A stretch of DNA of 64,000 bases. It comes from Limanda limanda. Taxonomy: Eukaryota; Chordata; Actinopteri; Pleuronectiformes; Pleuronectidae. The DNA lies in NCBI RefSeq assembly GCF_963576545.1, contig NC_083646.1, forward strand, positions 12,580,238-12,644,237, read 5' to 3'. A program made the position numbers and the translations under genes. Positions 1-16,100 of the stretch are shown piece by piece. Under the pieces are notes generated by a model, which was given only the letters and a program-made list of their open reading frames with translations, searched no databases and had not been told where the DNA came from. Positions within the stretch are counted from its first letter, which is position 1. Every line of letters begins with the position of its first letter.

Positions 1-787
1 TGAGAATATTTTGAATATTTTACTCATGAGGCAAAAAATGTATCATCTGTGGGGAAGGTGCCGTCGTTCAGGCCATATTTGGATCTTAAAGTACAAGCGT
101 GATGGATTAGCTCCGAGCCGTGGTGCGTTCACACATCTCTCACGCCACATTCCTGCACACAAACTCTGTAGGGATGCCAGCGGTGTGTACACATGCCACA
201 GCCTCCATCCGCTTTTCATCAGCACCATTCCCTCAAACTCAGAACGCCTCAAGAGAACCATTGTTCCACCAGAACCAGAACCAGCACCAGAGTGAGCACT
301 GGAGTTACATAACGTCGCCTCCCTCCCTCACTCGATCTCTGCTTATGGTTATAACCGAGTCTGTTTACTGCTTCCAAAGAAGCAGCAGATGTTTATGGGT
401 GGGAGACACACACCCACTCTGGAATTATTTCACAACTGAAAGAAGTATTTTATTCTGACACAATAACTGCAACGTAATAGGTTAATTTAATTAGATGTTC
501 CTAGCAGAGGTTTCGTAATAGTTACTGAACTCGTGTGCTTTTGGCAGTTTGTCCACTCACAACAAACCTGATCCAGTGTATCACAGACGATGCAACAACA
601 AGGCGGCTGCTGTCAGGCGGCGAAATGGGTCGTCCGCTAACCAGAAGGTTGGAGGTTCGATCCCGGTTTCCCCCAAGACACTGACCCCCAGATTCCCCCT
701 AACGCTGTCCTGGCGGTTTATGAGTTGTGTGTGAAAGAGAAAGTGCCGCCCGATTTTAAAAATATTTCTCTGCTCTCTAACCTCCAG
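1..787 (+). other. Presumed TUFT1 intron; no exon seen
   Basis: I see no convincing coding exon before 788. The strong pyrimidine-rich acceptor ending at 787 shows that the stretch just upstream is intronic, so the 5' exons of TUFT1 (about the first 45-50 residues in the mammalian protein) lie outside the window. The only recognisable item is a SINE remnant near 625-700. Confidence 0.6.
625..705 (+). repeat. tRNA-derived SINE remnant
   Basis: The stretch contains a Pol III B-box-like core (GGTTCGATCCC, 654-664). It is followed by a segment ending CAAGACACTGACCCCCAG, which resembles a common teleost tRNA-derived SINE in which the B box is followed by a 'gggcaagacactgaacccc' segment. Part of the body between them appears deleted. 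No cloverleaf can be drawn, so it is not a tRNA gene. The family name is not certain. Confidence 0.5.
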
Positions 788-3976
<3,189 letters not shown>

Positions 3977-5230
3977 AGCGACTGTTCAGGTGACGGACAC
4001 GTTTCTGAGGTGACGGCCACAGAACCACGAAAAAACCTTTTCCATAGAGACTGAAACACAACCACGGCTCCACTCCCGGGTTTAAGGGCGTGAACGCTGC
4101 GAGCTGAGCGTCCGGGACTGCGACACTTCCACTAACCACAAACACTCTTGAAGGAAACTGCGTGGCGTTGGGCAGCACACATACATGGGGCTCGTTGTGT
4201 GTCTGTTTAAAGAGTGATTGTATGTCAGCTTTGATTTAGATACATTGAGTGTGCGGATACACCTGATGTGCTTTTAAAGTTTATCATATAATACAGCAGC
4301 ATACAGTACTGTCTGCATGTGTGTGCTAGTCCTGCCCGTTTTCATCACTATTTTCACCTTTGAGTTTTTGGGATCTGTGTTGTTGTGTTGAGTGTGTGTC
4401 GTGTGCATTGGGCAGGATAGCAGAGCTTTTGCTGAAGTGGACAATGATGTTATTTAGTCCTTATGAAAAGTAATGTAGCACCAGTATACTGTAGCTAACT
4501 CGGCTGTTATGACAGATCAGTTTCACGTTACAATCATTAACCAGAGGATGTGAGTCCTGTGTCCTTGTCCTCCTTAGCCACTCACACATACATGATTTCA
4601 CCATCACTGAGTGAATGTTTGATGCTGCAGCACGTAACTTCTCACTGGAGCCTCGACAAAGAAGTGTGACTTTTAAGCCCAAAACAACAATAAGGCACTT
4701 AAAGAAACTGTGAGGAAGCAGAAGGATAAATTCATATTTTCACAAAGCATTTCAGGTCCCTTCCATTATGTGTACTGTCTATTTGTTTTGTACATTTATT
4801 AATTATTGTGATTTTGATGTTTGAATTTCTGCCTAACATCTTCCTCCTTTGTATTTATTTATATATTAAATAAAATAATATAGACAGACATTGTATGTTG
4901 TGTGATTTTATCCATTATTATTACTTCCTAGGAGAATCACATCAGTGGATTAGTATGGAGAGGGCTCCATCTGCTGGAACCTTTATACACAATTTAGAAA
5001 GGCACTCTGAACAAATTCCTGCATTCCTCAAATTCTACATTTATAAATATCAACTCCCGAAATGTACCAGATTTTTAAAATTAATATCCATTTATTATTT
5101 CTTTGGAAATCGGTGGAAAATCTTGTTTTTAAATATAGTGATAAAAATGTAACAAACATAACGTAACATAACCCTCCTTAGCAGTGGTAATTATTGTCAT
5201 GTGTCGACAAAAAAAACATTGTACAACAAC
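3977..5230 (+). other. TUFT1 3'UTR and convergent intergenic gap
   Basis: No coding exon is visible. The TUFT1 3' untranslated region probably runs to about 4895, given the AATAAA at 4869-4874. The following roughly 350 bp separate it from the 3' end of the oppositely oriented C1orf43 transcript. Confidence 0.6.
4869..4874 (+). promoter_or_regulatory. Polyadenylation signal, TUFT1
   Basis: Canonical AATAAA in an AT-rich stretch about 890 bases after the TUFT1 stop codon. It is the first canonical signal I see downstream of the stop. Confidence 0.55.
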
Positions 5231-5247
5231 TCAACTTTATGTAAATT

Positions 5248-5253
5248 TTTATT
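5248..5253 (-). promoter_or_regulatory. Polyadenylation signal, C1orf43 (minus strand)
   Basis: TTTATT on the plus strand reads AATAAA on the minus strand, about 800 bases past the C1orf43 stop. It would leave roughly 340 bp between the two convergent genes. Other TTTATT copies exist near 5091, so the choice is tentative. Confidence 0.4.
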
Positions 5254-6055
5254 TGGATGGCAAGTAAATACCACAAAAAAATTGGAATCTTTCAGGCACG
5301 AGAACTCCTCCCGGGGAATCTTAACACCTTCCAGGCAGAACCAGGTCAGAGCGACCCCAGGGACAGAACCTCTTAGTCAGAGGACATGGACATACTGGAA
5401 TACTGTTAAATAACATTGCACTGAGGGAAATTATTAAGTTACAAGAGCACTTAATCATCAAAATTCATCAAATCAAGTATGGCTTCTGGAAAACAAAGAT
5501 TTGACGCTTAAAACAAGGCTGAATTCACAGCAGCACATGAACAGTAGAGACACAAACAGACACAAACAGACAAAAAACAGACACAAATTCAGTGTGTGAT
5601 TCTCAGTAAAGTGAAGCAGCCATTAACACCAGTAGCACCCGCAACTATCAGCATGTTTAAATACAGTGGGATGGGTTCAACAATCCTGCATAGGCTTGTA
5701 CATTGTGCAATAAATACTGATTGTCATCCGCCATTGCATATTTGCACTTTTGTTTTGGTCAAGTCAACCACACTCGTTATAGTCACAGTATCTGTGTACG
5801 TATATAAAGCGCTGACACATGATATAATACAGAATATACACTAAAGCTACACTTAGGTAAAGAGCACTAGGCCAGTAGTCTGATATGGACTGGGCAGTAA
5901 ACCAGGTCATATGTGTTAATGTAGGAAGGCTGTGTTTTTGTTACATCACTTGAAAAGGATGTGGCGACAGTAACCCCATCACAATCCACAGCGGCTGGAA
6001 CCACCGGCCACACCACCTCGACCTTCTCCTTTGGACGGACATCAGAGGTTGGTTT

Positions 6056-8988
6056 TCAGAGCGTACTGTCCAGAGTGTTGTAGTTGTCTTTGAAGTTCTT
6101 CAGCTCCAGGAAGTGTCTGGGCCTCTTGCTGCGCTGCTGCAGCGTAGATATGAGGTAGGTGGTCTGGGTCGGGGAGGAGGCGGAGCTCGCCGGCTCCGTG
6201 CTGCTGGTCAGGTCTTTGGCTGCAGACTGATGGTGCTGGCTGGGAGTGCTGCTGCTGCTGTGAGACTTCACGCTGCAACAGGGAAGAGAGAAACAGCTTG
6301 TACCCAGTGTGTGATTAACATTCCACATTGGGATTAAATTAAGAGCAGAGCTGTGAGAGAGCGCTGCGGGCGGGAGGTTTGTGTTTACTCACGCAGACGC
6401 CAGTTCAGTTAGAGCTTCCCGGTATTTTAAGAACTCTGCCTCACCAAAAACCTGCAGACAAAGATGGGAGACAAAGAAAGCAAATCCAGAATGTGATACT
6501 CAAACGCCTTATTGACCCTTTAAAGACTTTCTTGCATCCTCCCATCTGTCAACGGCAAATTACAGTACACATCAGATTGGATTGGACTTGCAATTACAAT
6601 CATATTGTGTAATTATTATGTGCTCGGCCACACATTTGAAATAATTGATCTTTATTGTATGTTATATATATATATGATACTTAGCTCCAACAAGGAGGTT
6701 ACGGTCTCAACCTGCTCAGTTTGTTTGTGTTTTTTTTTACATGTTTGAAGCAAGATTACGCAAAAACACTAGAAGGTTTGCCATGAAACTTGGTGGAAGG
6801 ATGCGATATGGGTCTGGGAACAACTCATTTAATTCTGGTGTGAATCTGGATCAAGCAGCGGATTCAGAAATCCTTGATCACTTTCTTAAAAACTGTGATT
6901 TCAACTGATTTTCCTGGGGAATAATTCATTTAATTGAAAAAATTGGTATGTTTAGGGGAGTGAACCCGGTAAATGCTCTACTGTGGGCCATTCTACATCT
7001 TTAACTAAGTCTTTAGATGGTATTTATTAGTTATTAGTTTTGACACAGCACTGCATAGGTTTCATAACTGAACCTGTAATACACACACTCTCCCATACTG
7101 ACCTCAGCCCCATGTCTAGCTTTATTGTATCCATCCAGCACGGCGTCGATGAGGGAGCTCTGGCTGTCCCGGAACATGCAGTGGTTATTGCGTAGCTGCA
7201 GGATCCAGGTCCGAAATCGTTTCCCCGTCACAGCGGTGGACGTCCCACCCAGGTCGCGGAAAGGAAAATCTTTTGACAAGTAGCACAGGTAGAACTGTAA
7301 CAGGGGGAGTGGGATTCAAGCGCTGTCATGGCAACGCAAAACCAAACAGTGACAGGAAAGCTTACCCGTGTCTCTGATGGCATCCAGCGCTCTCATCCTG
7401 TACAAGTAGTCATAGGAACCTGCAATACACACAGATTCTTCTATGCACTCGTATAAAATCATCAGGATAGTTTTAGGACTGGAGTGTATGCATGTGTGTG
7501 CGTGTGTGCGTGTGTTAGTGTGTGTGTTTGGGTGTGTTTGCTCATCTAACCATTCTGTTCTCTCTGCTTTATCCGGTCGTCATCTGGAGACAGCAGACGA
7601 GGCTCAAATTGGATTTTCTGAACCTGACTCAGTTTGGCTTCAATTTCTTGTTTCAGCTCCTGCAGCACAGACACAATGCTTCAGTAAACACACAAGAAAA
7701 AGTAAAGTATCAAAATCTTAGTGAAACAGTGCACAGATGGTGAGGGTCTTACCTTTGGTGCATTATGGCCGAGGGGAACATGTGGTCCTCTCCGAGACTT
7801 CACGGCAAACCGCATAATTTGTCTTTTGACAAAGATGAACAGCAAAACAAAAACCTATAGAGGATGAGTTAACATTAACACAAAACAAATGAATGAATAT
7901 ATATACACTTATTTATTTACTTGTTTATTTATTTTAAGATAACACAAGAAATGTGAAAGTTAGACTTATTGAATTAAAACCGGGTCTAATTTGAATCAAT
8001 ATCCAGAATAAAAATATAGGATTTTTGAGAATTATGTCAAATTAAAATACATATAGTTTGAAATGATGCACACCTTTTTGGAAACGTGGATCTTCTATAA
8101 TGAAAACACTTTAACTTTAAGAATGAACAATGAAGAGCGTGACTTAACACTACAGTACTTCTCATGTTCATACCAGGCAAAATTCCGATTGTGCAATACT
8201 TGAAAACACAGCAACGCAGAAGCTGCACTGATTATTGTTGGAGAGAATCAAACAGGAAACTTTGATCTGAACCAAAACGTGTCTGACAAAATGTAAGGTG
8301 TGTGTAGCCATGGTGGGGGAGTGATCAGCGGTTTGGTTTGATAAAACTCAGTGTCGTAATAAGGTTGGACGATTGGGCTAAAACATTATTATAACTATTT
8401 CAGTATTATTTATTTTTTAGTTTAAAGACTGATGTGGTTTTAAACTCTTCTTTATGCGCAGAGAATCACAAACACTTGATAAATGGCAAAAAAAATTATA
8501 AATCTCAGGTCGATCAGTCGCTGTGTTTTCACAATGGACGACGTACATTGCTATTTTTTATTTTGTATGATTATTATTGACATTGTTTTTATCACAGAGC
8601 CCTAAGTTTCATTGATATGGAGTGATAGGGATCTTATGGGCTTTTAAATGTGAGTTAAAACAGCTCATTTGTAAAATGACATCTGTGAACTTCAAACTGT
8701 GTGAGTGTGATCGCAGGGGTTTGTGTTAGATCATAGAAAGTCAGTGGCTTTTAGAAGTAGTAGGTAAAGTATAATGAGCACACAATACGGGTTGTGTAGT
8801 GAAACTGGTCTAGAGCAGCTGTACACTGGTGTGACTGGTGTGTATCGTGTGTATCTGACACAGACTCGTGTACATCGTTGTTATTGTAAGTTGGAACTTG
8901 AGTTCGCTTCGGAGTTAGAACTCACCAGACTCCCGTAGGCCATGACAAGCACCACATTGACGCTGGACAGCAGAGAATCATTTTTCAT
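6056..8988 (-). CDS. C1orf43: C1orf43 (NICE-3) homologue, complete
   Basis: This is a small single-pass membrane protein, reported as a Golgi-associated factor and a regulator of phagocytosis in mammals. Exons in transcript order: 8926-8988, 7753-7854, 7551-7659, 7366-7419, 7103-7269, 6393-6451, 6056-6272. They total 256 residues against 253 in human. The start is the ATG at 8988. The N-terminus has a membrane segment (residues about 11-30, VNVVLVMAYGSLVFVLLFIF) followed by KRQIMRFAVKSRRGPHVP, almost identical to human. The C-terminus HFLELKNFKDNYNTLDSTL matches human HFLELKSFKDNYNTLESTL. Exon 5 must use the weak acceptor CAAAAG at 7270; the stronger TTACAG 25 bases upstream breaks the frame. 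No other member of this family is known to me, so the identity is secure. Confidence 0.95.
6690..6960 (+). repeat. Dispersed teleost repeat, copy 1
   Basis: This lies in intron 5 of C1orf43. It contains the segments AACAAGGAGGTTACGG, AGATTACGCAAAAACACT, CCATGAAACTTGGTGGAAGG and GGGGAATAATTCATT in order. They form a degraded version of a common fish intergenic repeat. Related pieces occur at 41900-42045 (same orientation) and 54085-54275 (inverted). Confidence 0.6.
8358..8612 (+). repeat. Degraded MITE-like repeat, copy A
   Basis: In the first intron of C1orf43. It begins near AAGGTTGGACGATTGGGCTAAAA, then has TTTAAAGACTGATG and GGTTTTAAACTCTTC, and ends near TTTATCACAGAGCCCT. The same ordered blocks are seen at 26535-26740, so both come from one dispersed family. 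Fish elements of this kind often begin GGGCTGGGCGATATGG and end in a complementary sequence. Confidence 0.5.
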
Positions 8989-9120
8989 TTTTCTAACCCA
9001 CCAGACAGATATCAGCTCAAAGGACAAACAACACGTCGAATGGAAAAAGTACAAAGTCACATTGAGGAAGTAGCTTCTTTAAAAAAACATGGAGCCGCCG
9101 TCAAGCGAGACGCAGAACAA

Positions 9121-9202
9121 CAGGAAGTTAAGAGAAACAGAGATTTGTGCTGTTTGTCTCTACATGTCGCCGCTTTATTGACTTCCGTGTTAGTCACATG
9201 AC
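9121..9202 (-). promoter_or_regulatory. C1orf43 promoter candidate: ETS sites and E-box
   Basis: Within about 215 bp upstream of the C1orf43 start codon lie an ETS-type CAGGAAGT (9121-9128), a second ETS-type ACTTCCG (9181-9187) and a GTCACATGAC E-box (9193-9202) similar to USF/MiT sites. There is no TATA box. This is what a housekeeping promoter would show. The assignment is from motif reading only. Confidence 0.4.
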
Positions 9203-9309
9203 CGGTACGGACAGGCTGACGTAATGCCTGCTGTTCTCTTCGGCCTCTCCTGCCCCCTGCTGGTGACTTATGATTTGTTACCATGAAGTACATGAAATAA
9301 TAAATCATA

Positions 9310-11243
9310 TGAATCCCAACAGATCATATCAAGATTATAAATGTGAATAATCAATACACAGCAACTCTCTGGAAAAGTAAAAAGGATATGAACAACTTAT
9401 TTTTTTATTATAAAATGAAAATAAAGGGAGAAGGTACAGCAAACTACCAAATTATTCATTTTAATTTGGAAATTCTTTCAGCTACGAAGCCAAATTGTCA
9501 ATGTTGTCCTCATTTGGATATTTAAATGATTGATTCATCCAATGAAAAACCATTCCAAAACGCACGTATGTGTCATTATTATTATTCATTTTTATATTAA
9601 ATAATATTTTGTATTTTGATTATAATTATACAATTTTCATGTTTAAAAAGTGCATCATAGACATTAAAACTGAAAATACAAAGTGCAATAACAAATGTTC
9701 AAAACATATTAGATAAAATAATGCAATAAAACAAACAAACCTCCTATCAATATAATAATGAAAACCAAACAAGGAATTAAACAATTGTCTAGTTAAAAGC
9801 CATTTTATAAAAATGCTTTTATAAAAGAGGATCCTTGGAGGGAGGTTCTTTCACAGCTGAATGTCTGACCACACTCTGTCTCCAGCCCTGGGTGGTGAGA
9901 GGAACAGCTGGTTAGCAGAATACAGATGTTTACAAATTATTATTTACTTCATATCATTTTGTTATACTCATGTATTTTCTCTATGTCTTATTTCCTCTGT
10001 TATAACATAAGCTTTACATTTGTTCCCCTGTTTTTAGCTGTAACTTCACAAGGACACAAACAAACAACAACACAACAAAGACTCCTGATAAACAATCTCT
10101 TCACTGACAAAAAAAAAGAGAACAATAGTCAGTCCTGTAATTTTCAAGCTCTGAGAGTCACATTAATGAAACGATACAAACCAATAAATCACCCAGTCCT
10201 CCCATTGTTGCTGTGTATTTTTGTTTTGCTTGAAATTCAATTCACTATTTATATCCATTGTGACCCACTGATTAAACCACCACAAACTGTCATTTCTCAC
10301 AACACTTGTGCTGAGGCGTGTTCATATAATCCTACACCCTGAAGAATGAATTTAAACCAGCAGTATGTTTGTGTGAGCAGAACATTGATTTGCATACATC
10401 CTGCAGACACTGAGTGCCATTCTTCTGTCAGGAACAAGGGTGGGTGTCTGTGGAGCAATGCTTCAGCTATTTACCCCCCCCCTCACAAACTTATCTGTGT
10501 CCTGAGGAGAGTGTGCAGCCCACCAGTCCTCTGTGTGTACGGCTACACATTGATTGGATCCTGAGGACCCTCAGCCTTGGCTCTGTGCTTCTTTGACTTT
10601 TGCAGAGAGACAGACATGTCTTACTTCTACTTGCAGCTCGCTTATGTGGTAACCACAGTTTCCCCTGTCCCAGCGGAAGACAGTAGCAGCAGGTGTCTGC
10701 AACAAAAGCAGCACTGAGAAAATGAGACGTTACACAACGCTTCTAACGACAAACTGTAAGTACTATTGTTTTGTATTTCACTGGTCTTCTTGCACTTTAC
10801 ATTTCTGTTTGTTCACCTTCCTACTCTGCAAATTCAGATTAACCACAAACAATCCTTCTTTTACAATGTGGATAAATAGTATATCTAAGGCCTCTCCCCT
10901 TCAATCAACATTACAGTCCTTCACGTTTTCTGTTTTGTTGAACATATGACACACGACAGGTTTTATTCTGATAATATTTATCTCTGTTGGTCTTTCAGAG
11001 TGGATATAAAGTCTCTGCGACCTCTGGTCCCGATTAAAGGTGCTTTGTTATTATGTATTCTGATACCTGCTCAGCCCAGACCATTGCACACCTGAGGTGT
11101 GGTGATGTTATGAGCTTACGTTGGGAAACGTCGTTCCTGTTCGGTTTCACACACATTATCTGATCTTCTCTCCACTGGGCCATGAAATGCTGATGTCACA
11201 TCTTGTACCCCGAGGGATGGAGCTGTAGGTGTTTGGAGGGTGC

Positions 11244-11302
<59 letters not shown>

Positions 11303-11306
11303 TGTG

Positions 11307-11345
<39 letters not shown>

Positions 11346-13110
11346 ATGTGTGCACTCCCTGTTGAGGTGTTCAGTGAGCTGTAGTCAGGAATGCTACCCT
11401 GTGAGGGGAGGAAAAGAGGGAGAAAACAACAATGGGAGGGGGAGGAGAGAGAGGGAGAGACAGACAGAGACACAGAGAGAGAGAGCCAGAGAGAGAGCGA
11501 GATAGAGAGAAAGAGAGAGAGGACAAACCAGTGTGGCCGGTTTGAGTCACTGTACACAGTCCATCATGCAAAGCTCATGGAACGAGAGAGCGACAGAGAG
11601 AACAAGGCTTCACGAGCTGATGTCATTGCAGAGCGCTGCCTTCATTATGAACCAGTGTCAACACAATGGTACGAGACAGAGGTCACTCTGAGAGACGGTA
11701 AGGCGCTTGTGTTTGTGTGTGTGTGTGTGTGTGTGAATGTGCTGATGGATCAATAAGTTAATGTATAATAAGAGTACATGTGTGTGTAGGTGCATTTGTG
11801 TCTTTTTTGCGAGAGTGTGAAGTAAACGGGGCCGTGTTGCCCGGGTTACCCAGATGGGAGGCTGCTTTGTGACCTGGCAGAACAGGTGTTTCTGTAAACC
11901 GACACTCAAACTCACCTATATCTGAGAGACTGTTTCCCAAAGCCTTAACCCAGACTTCACAACAAGAAATAACCGCAAACAACTTCACATCTTTAGACAC
12001 TTAATCTAGTTTTATCTAATGGTTCTGTCCTGTTTTGTTCATGCAGTAAATCAACACCTTAAAGTTAGTGCGTTTAATGTCAATAGGATCCTATTTATGA
12101 CCTGAAAAATGATCAAACAAAGAGTGTGAGTGTGTGTGTGTGTGTGTTTGTTTGTGTTTGTGTGTGTGTGGCTGAACACTCAGATATCCCTGATGAGCCA
12201 TTGTCCATCAGCACCATTATCTTTCGTTCTCTTGGCTGTATGTAAATGTAAATAACTCTGGACTCCATCTTATCTGATCGCTTCATGTGACTCCTTCACA
12301 AGGTTTCGATCAGTCACTACTCTGAGACCGATTGTGACTCTTTATTGCAAATGTCTTTGCAGGTAGGATTGCTGTTAGGTGAGTTTTTCCAGTTTTCGGT
12401 TCAGGTTTAGCTGACGCTGACAGATAGTCATGAGTATGTTGCTTGAGTAAACAGCCGTTATGATAAGTGTGTCCAACAAAGAGAGCCACCAGAGTGTCAC
12501 TGCTCTGTGAATGGGCTCATTCAGTCAGTGGGAGGGGAGCGTTAGGAAGGTAAAATGTAAAACGACACAAATGACAGATGTTTAGAGGGAGAAAACAGTA
12601 GTGTTAGTGTTCTCTTGCCCAATTTCCTGTCCCCTTCAAATCGTTCACTGTTCACTTTCTGCATCACTGTAACACCCTGTGTTTGGTGTCCTGCACCACT
12701 CTGTGATTCTATTTGACCATTTTTTGAGCAGCCAGAGTCGCCACAATCGCAACATTCCAGCAGAATCCTGTCCTGACTATGGAAATATGTATATTTTTAT
12801 GCTTGGCAGGCGATGGGAGCTGTTGGCTGAGCTCACGCTGGGAGAAAGAGGAGCCCAGAGGATTCGTCACTTCTAGACCACAAGTCAGAGAATCGTCGAG
12901 AGGAGCTCTGAAACATCAAACTTTTTAATGGACAATTTGTGTCCGTGCAAGAACCTAATGAGGGGTCTGTAAGTGTGCGACAGTCGCACTGTCTTTGAAC
13001 TGCTGCCTGAGTGTAGCCTGAAGGACAGTGGCTCGGAACCGCTTAAATATCAAGGACACTCTTCCGCTCTCTTTCTGGGATTTGGCACTTGACAGGAGGT
13101 CGTTAACTTT
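9310..13110. other. Intergenic region, C1orf43 to IL16-like gene
   Basis: The first part (about 9310-9830) is AT-rich and featureless. Open frames at 9926-10342, 10346-10564 and 11391-11756 have no recognisable protein and no exon-like borders. A GT microsatellite lies at 11241-11342 and a shorter one at 12132-12170. An untranslated first exon of the IL16-like gene probably lies here but I cannot place it. Confidence 0.5.
11241..11342 (+). repeat. (GT)n microsatellite
   Basis: Roughly 100 bp of GT repeats with a few GC interruptions, in intergenic DNA. The GA-rich tract at about 11435-11520 follows it. Confidence 0.95.
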
Positions 13111-13125
13111 GTTTACTCTCAGACA

Positions 13126-16100
13126 ATGGAAGTGCCCTTTCTCCAAACTCCAGTGAGCAAGTGCGACACAGGGACAGGGGCGCAATTTACTGTCCGCTCG
13201 GCCAGCTCTCCCTCGTACAGTATCACCCGCAGACCAGGTGTCAGGAGATCCAGAGGTTTTATAGAGGAGGTGAGGGAGGGTACTGAAGGAGACGAAGAAA
13301 GAGAGAGACGTGGGACAGATCCTTACACAAATGGTACGAATAAGGAAAGGGATGGAGTCTCTAAATATCAAGACAGCACTGGTGGTCGTAGCAGTGTTAA
13401 AGGTCAGTGTGAGGAGAAGGAACCATTAGGCCATGAAACGTCCACCAAGCTGAACCAGAATGGCACAGGAGACAAAACGACCACAGAGTCCGGCACCGAC
13501 AGAAGTGAAAACCCTGCGTTTGAGAGTCGAGGCAGGACAGAGGGGAGGAGATACAACCTGTCCAGCAGAAGTAAAAGTTTGGATTGGGGAGACGAGGCGA
13601 AGATTCCTGTCCAGGGAACCAGAGCTGACATGTTGTCAACCAGCAGAGGAGGGGACTTCACTAAGCAACTTGGAGGCTTCGATGAAAGACGGGCTGAAGC
13701 TGTGAGGAATAGGTCGATGACTTCAACACACACCTACAGCTCTGCAGGTCAAACCAATGATGTTCAGGACAGGAGCCCGGTGAGTCACCTGAGCCAGACG
13801 TTGGTCAGGGTCAGCAGGGGTAATTCTCTCCCCTCCAGGATGAGGTCCCAGTCTGGACCAAGCTCCAGGTTCACAGAGAAGGCTTCATCACTCGGGCCCA
13901 AAGGAGGTCAGAGTATAATGGAGAGGATAGAGAAACTCTACGGAACTGCTGGTGGCAGTAAAGCTGAGGATAACAGCAAAATTAGGGACTTCTCCACCTT
14001 TGCTACAACTGCAGACTCCTTAATTTCATCACACAGGTCATACGAAAGGGGAGCTGGGGGGACCTTCCCCAGGGGTTTCTCATTAGGGGAGAAAAATAGC
14101 CTCGGTCCAATGCAAAGCATCAGATCTGTCCCCTGGACACCTCAGAAGGACACTACAGGTTCTGAGAATTCACTTTCTCCAGGGAGGAGCAGGAGAGTTT
14201 CGGGGGGGCTGTGGCAGGGGCAAGTCCAGGGCAGGTTTCCTCAAGAAGGTGGAGTCAACGGGGAGAAGGGCTTGGTGGATATAGGAACAAAGTCTCTGGA
14301 TAGAGCGAGGAGTAGGAACACTGTGGCCGCTCAGATTAGATCTGCCAGGGCTGCAGCAGGGTTTACTGCACCAAATCCTTTCTTAGAAGAAGAGACATCA
14401 GCTGCTCTCAAAGATTCATCTGGGTTCACAGAGAGAGGCATGAACGGCAAATGGGATCAAGGCTCGGTCAACGATGGAAAGGAAACTAATGGAGTAAAAG
14501 GTGCTAAAGAAAAAACTGAACTGAAGAGCAGCAACGCTTGTGAAGATGTATTTGAGTCAAGTCCAAATAAAACTATACCCAAGAAGAGCTCCTCAGCTCC
14601 AGCCAGCGTGAGGAATAAGATCAGCCAGTTTGAGGCTCTGACACAGAGAGCTCAGGGTTTGGCAACAGGAAATGTCCTGATACCCAGACGAGCTTTCTCT
14701 GTGCCCACGCAGCTCAGCAGGGGCTATGATGGCGTGAAGAAGAGCTGGTCGGCAAAAGCGATAGGTGGGTTGAGGGATTTGAAAGAGGGAGGTGAGGTCC
14801 CCAATAAACCTGAAGAAAGAGGGACAGGGGCAGGGAAGAAGCTGCTGTTAGAAAGGTTTTTATCTGAGGACGGGGTCAGACTAGAGAGGAAAGACAAAGG
14901 AGGGATTGATTTGGCTGAGAGTGAAAGAAAGGGGACGGATAGCGGAGACAACCTTTCTGAAGATTTTGGCAAATATTCCAAACTCAAGAGTTCACTTGAA
15001 ATCACTCTAAATGGAGGACGCCGTCAAGCGTTTTACATCGATGAGACGGATTTCGCCAAAGTCTCAAGTCCTGAAGAAGCAAGCGGGAAAGACATGACAG
15101 CCAACAATACACCAACCCTGCTACTGTCTAACTCCAGTGACATATCAACTAATGTGGCATCTTCACCGGTTAGTGATGACCAGACGCCGACAAACACCCC
15201 CATCCACTCACCTGTTTATTCACCTACTGCAGAACCAGAAAAGACCTCCCCCATTGCAGATAGACATGACAGCACTTCCGCCCCCAAATCTCTTTATCCA
15301 GACTCCTCCCTTCGGCCTCGTCCCCTCGCCACCTCCTCCCACAGCAACCTCCATGATCTCGTATCTTCAGAGGTCACCACCGCCCAGCAGAGAGGGAGGA
15401 AACCAGTGCTGGAACTTGACTCTTGGGTAGCAGGCCTGAACTCAGCCATCAAGGTGTGGAGTGACGATGAAGATGATGAGGATGACGACGAAAGCACGCA
15501 GAGGGATGAAGATTCCAACTATGATTCAGATTCGGGAGAGTCTTCTGTGACCGTCACCAGCAACATGAGCCAGTCAGATAACAGGAGCTTCTGCGTCAGG
15601 TGGGTTCTGTGGAAATGCAAAGCACGATCAATTTCCTTTCAATCCCTCAGCGTCTTTACCCTCGATACTTTGCTCTCACAGTCTTTCAGATCTGTGTAGC
15701 TTTGCTGGGGTTGACTACGAGTCAGACAACGACAGCGATGAGTGGCCGTCGAGAGGTCGGAGGTCGGCGTCACTGAGCTCAGATGTGTCGGCTCTGTCCT
15801 GCGTGTCAGTGATGCCCAGTGAGGAGCTGGACCGGCTGCTGGAGGATGTCCGGAGCCTGGGGGACAACACCCTGCAGGTACCTTAACAGCTGTTTTCAAA
15901 GATTTGTTTGCACGTTGCAGCATGAACAAGGGCCAACGCAGAGCAGCTATACCTGACCACAGTTAGCTTCACTTCCTTTCCTACGTCTCTTTCACTTATC
16001 TCAAGGGAGGGATGCTCTGGCTGATTTCAATAGTTTTAACTGCACATATGAATACAAATGCATACAAAGGACTGTAAACAGCTCCTGCAAGGCTTGAAAA

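Noticed and set aside
625..700. Possible tRNA gene
   Set aside because: Only a B-box-like core is present; no paired acceptor, D or anticodon arms. It matches a fish SINE better.
9926..10342. 138-residue open frame in the C1orf43 to IL16-like gap
   Set aside because: AT-rich, no splice borders, no recognisable domain, hydrophobic composition from T-rich DNA.
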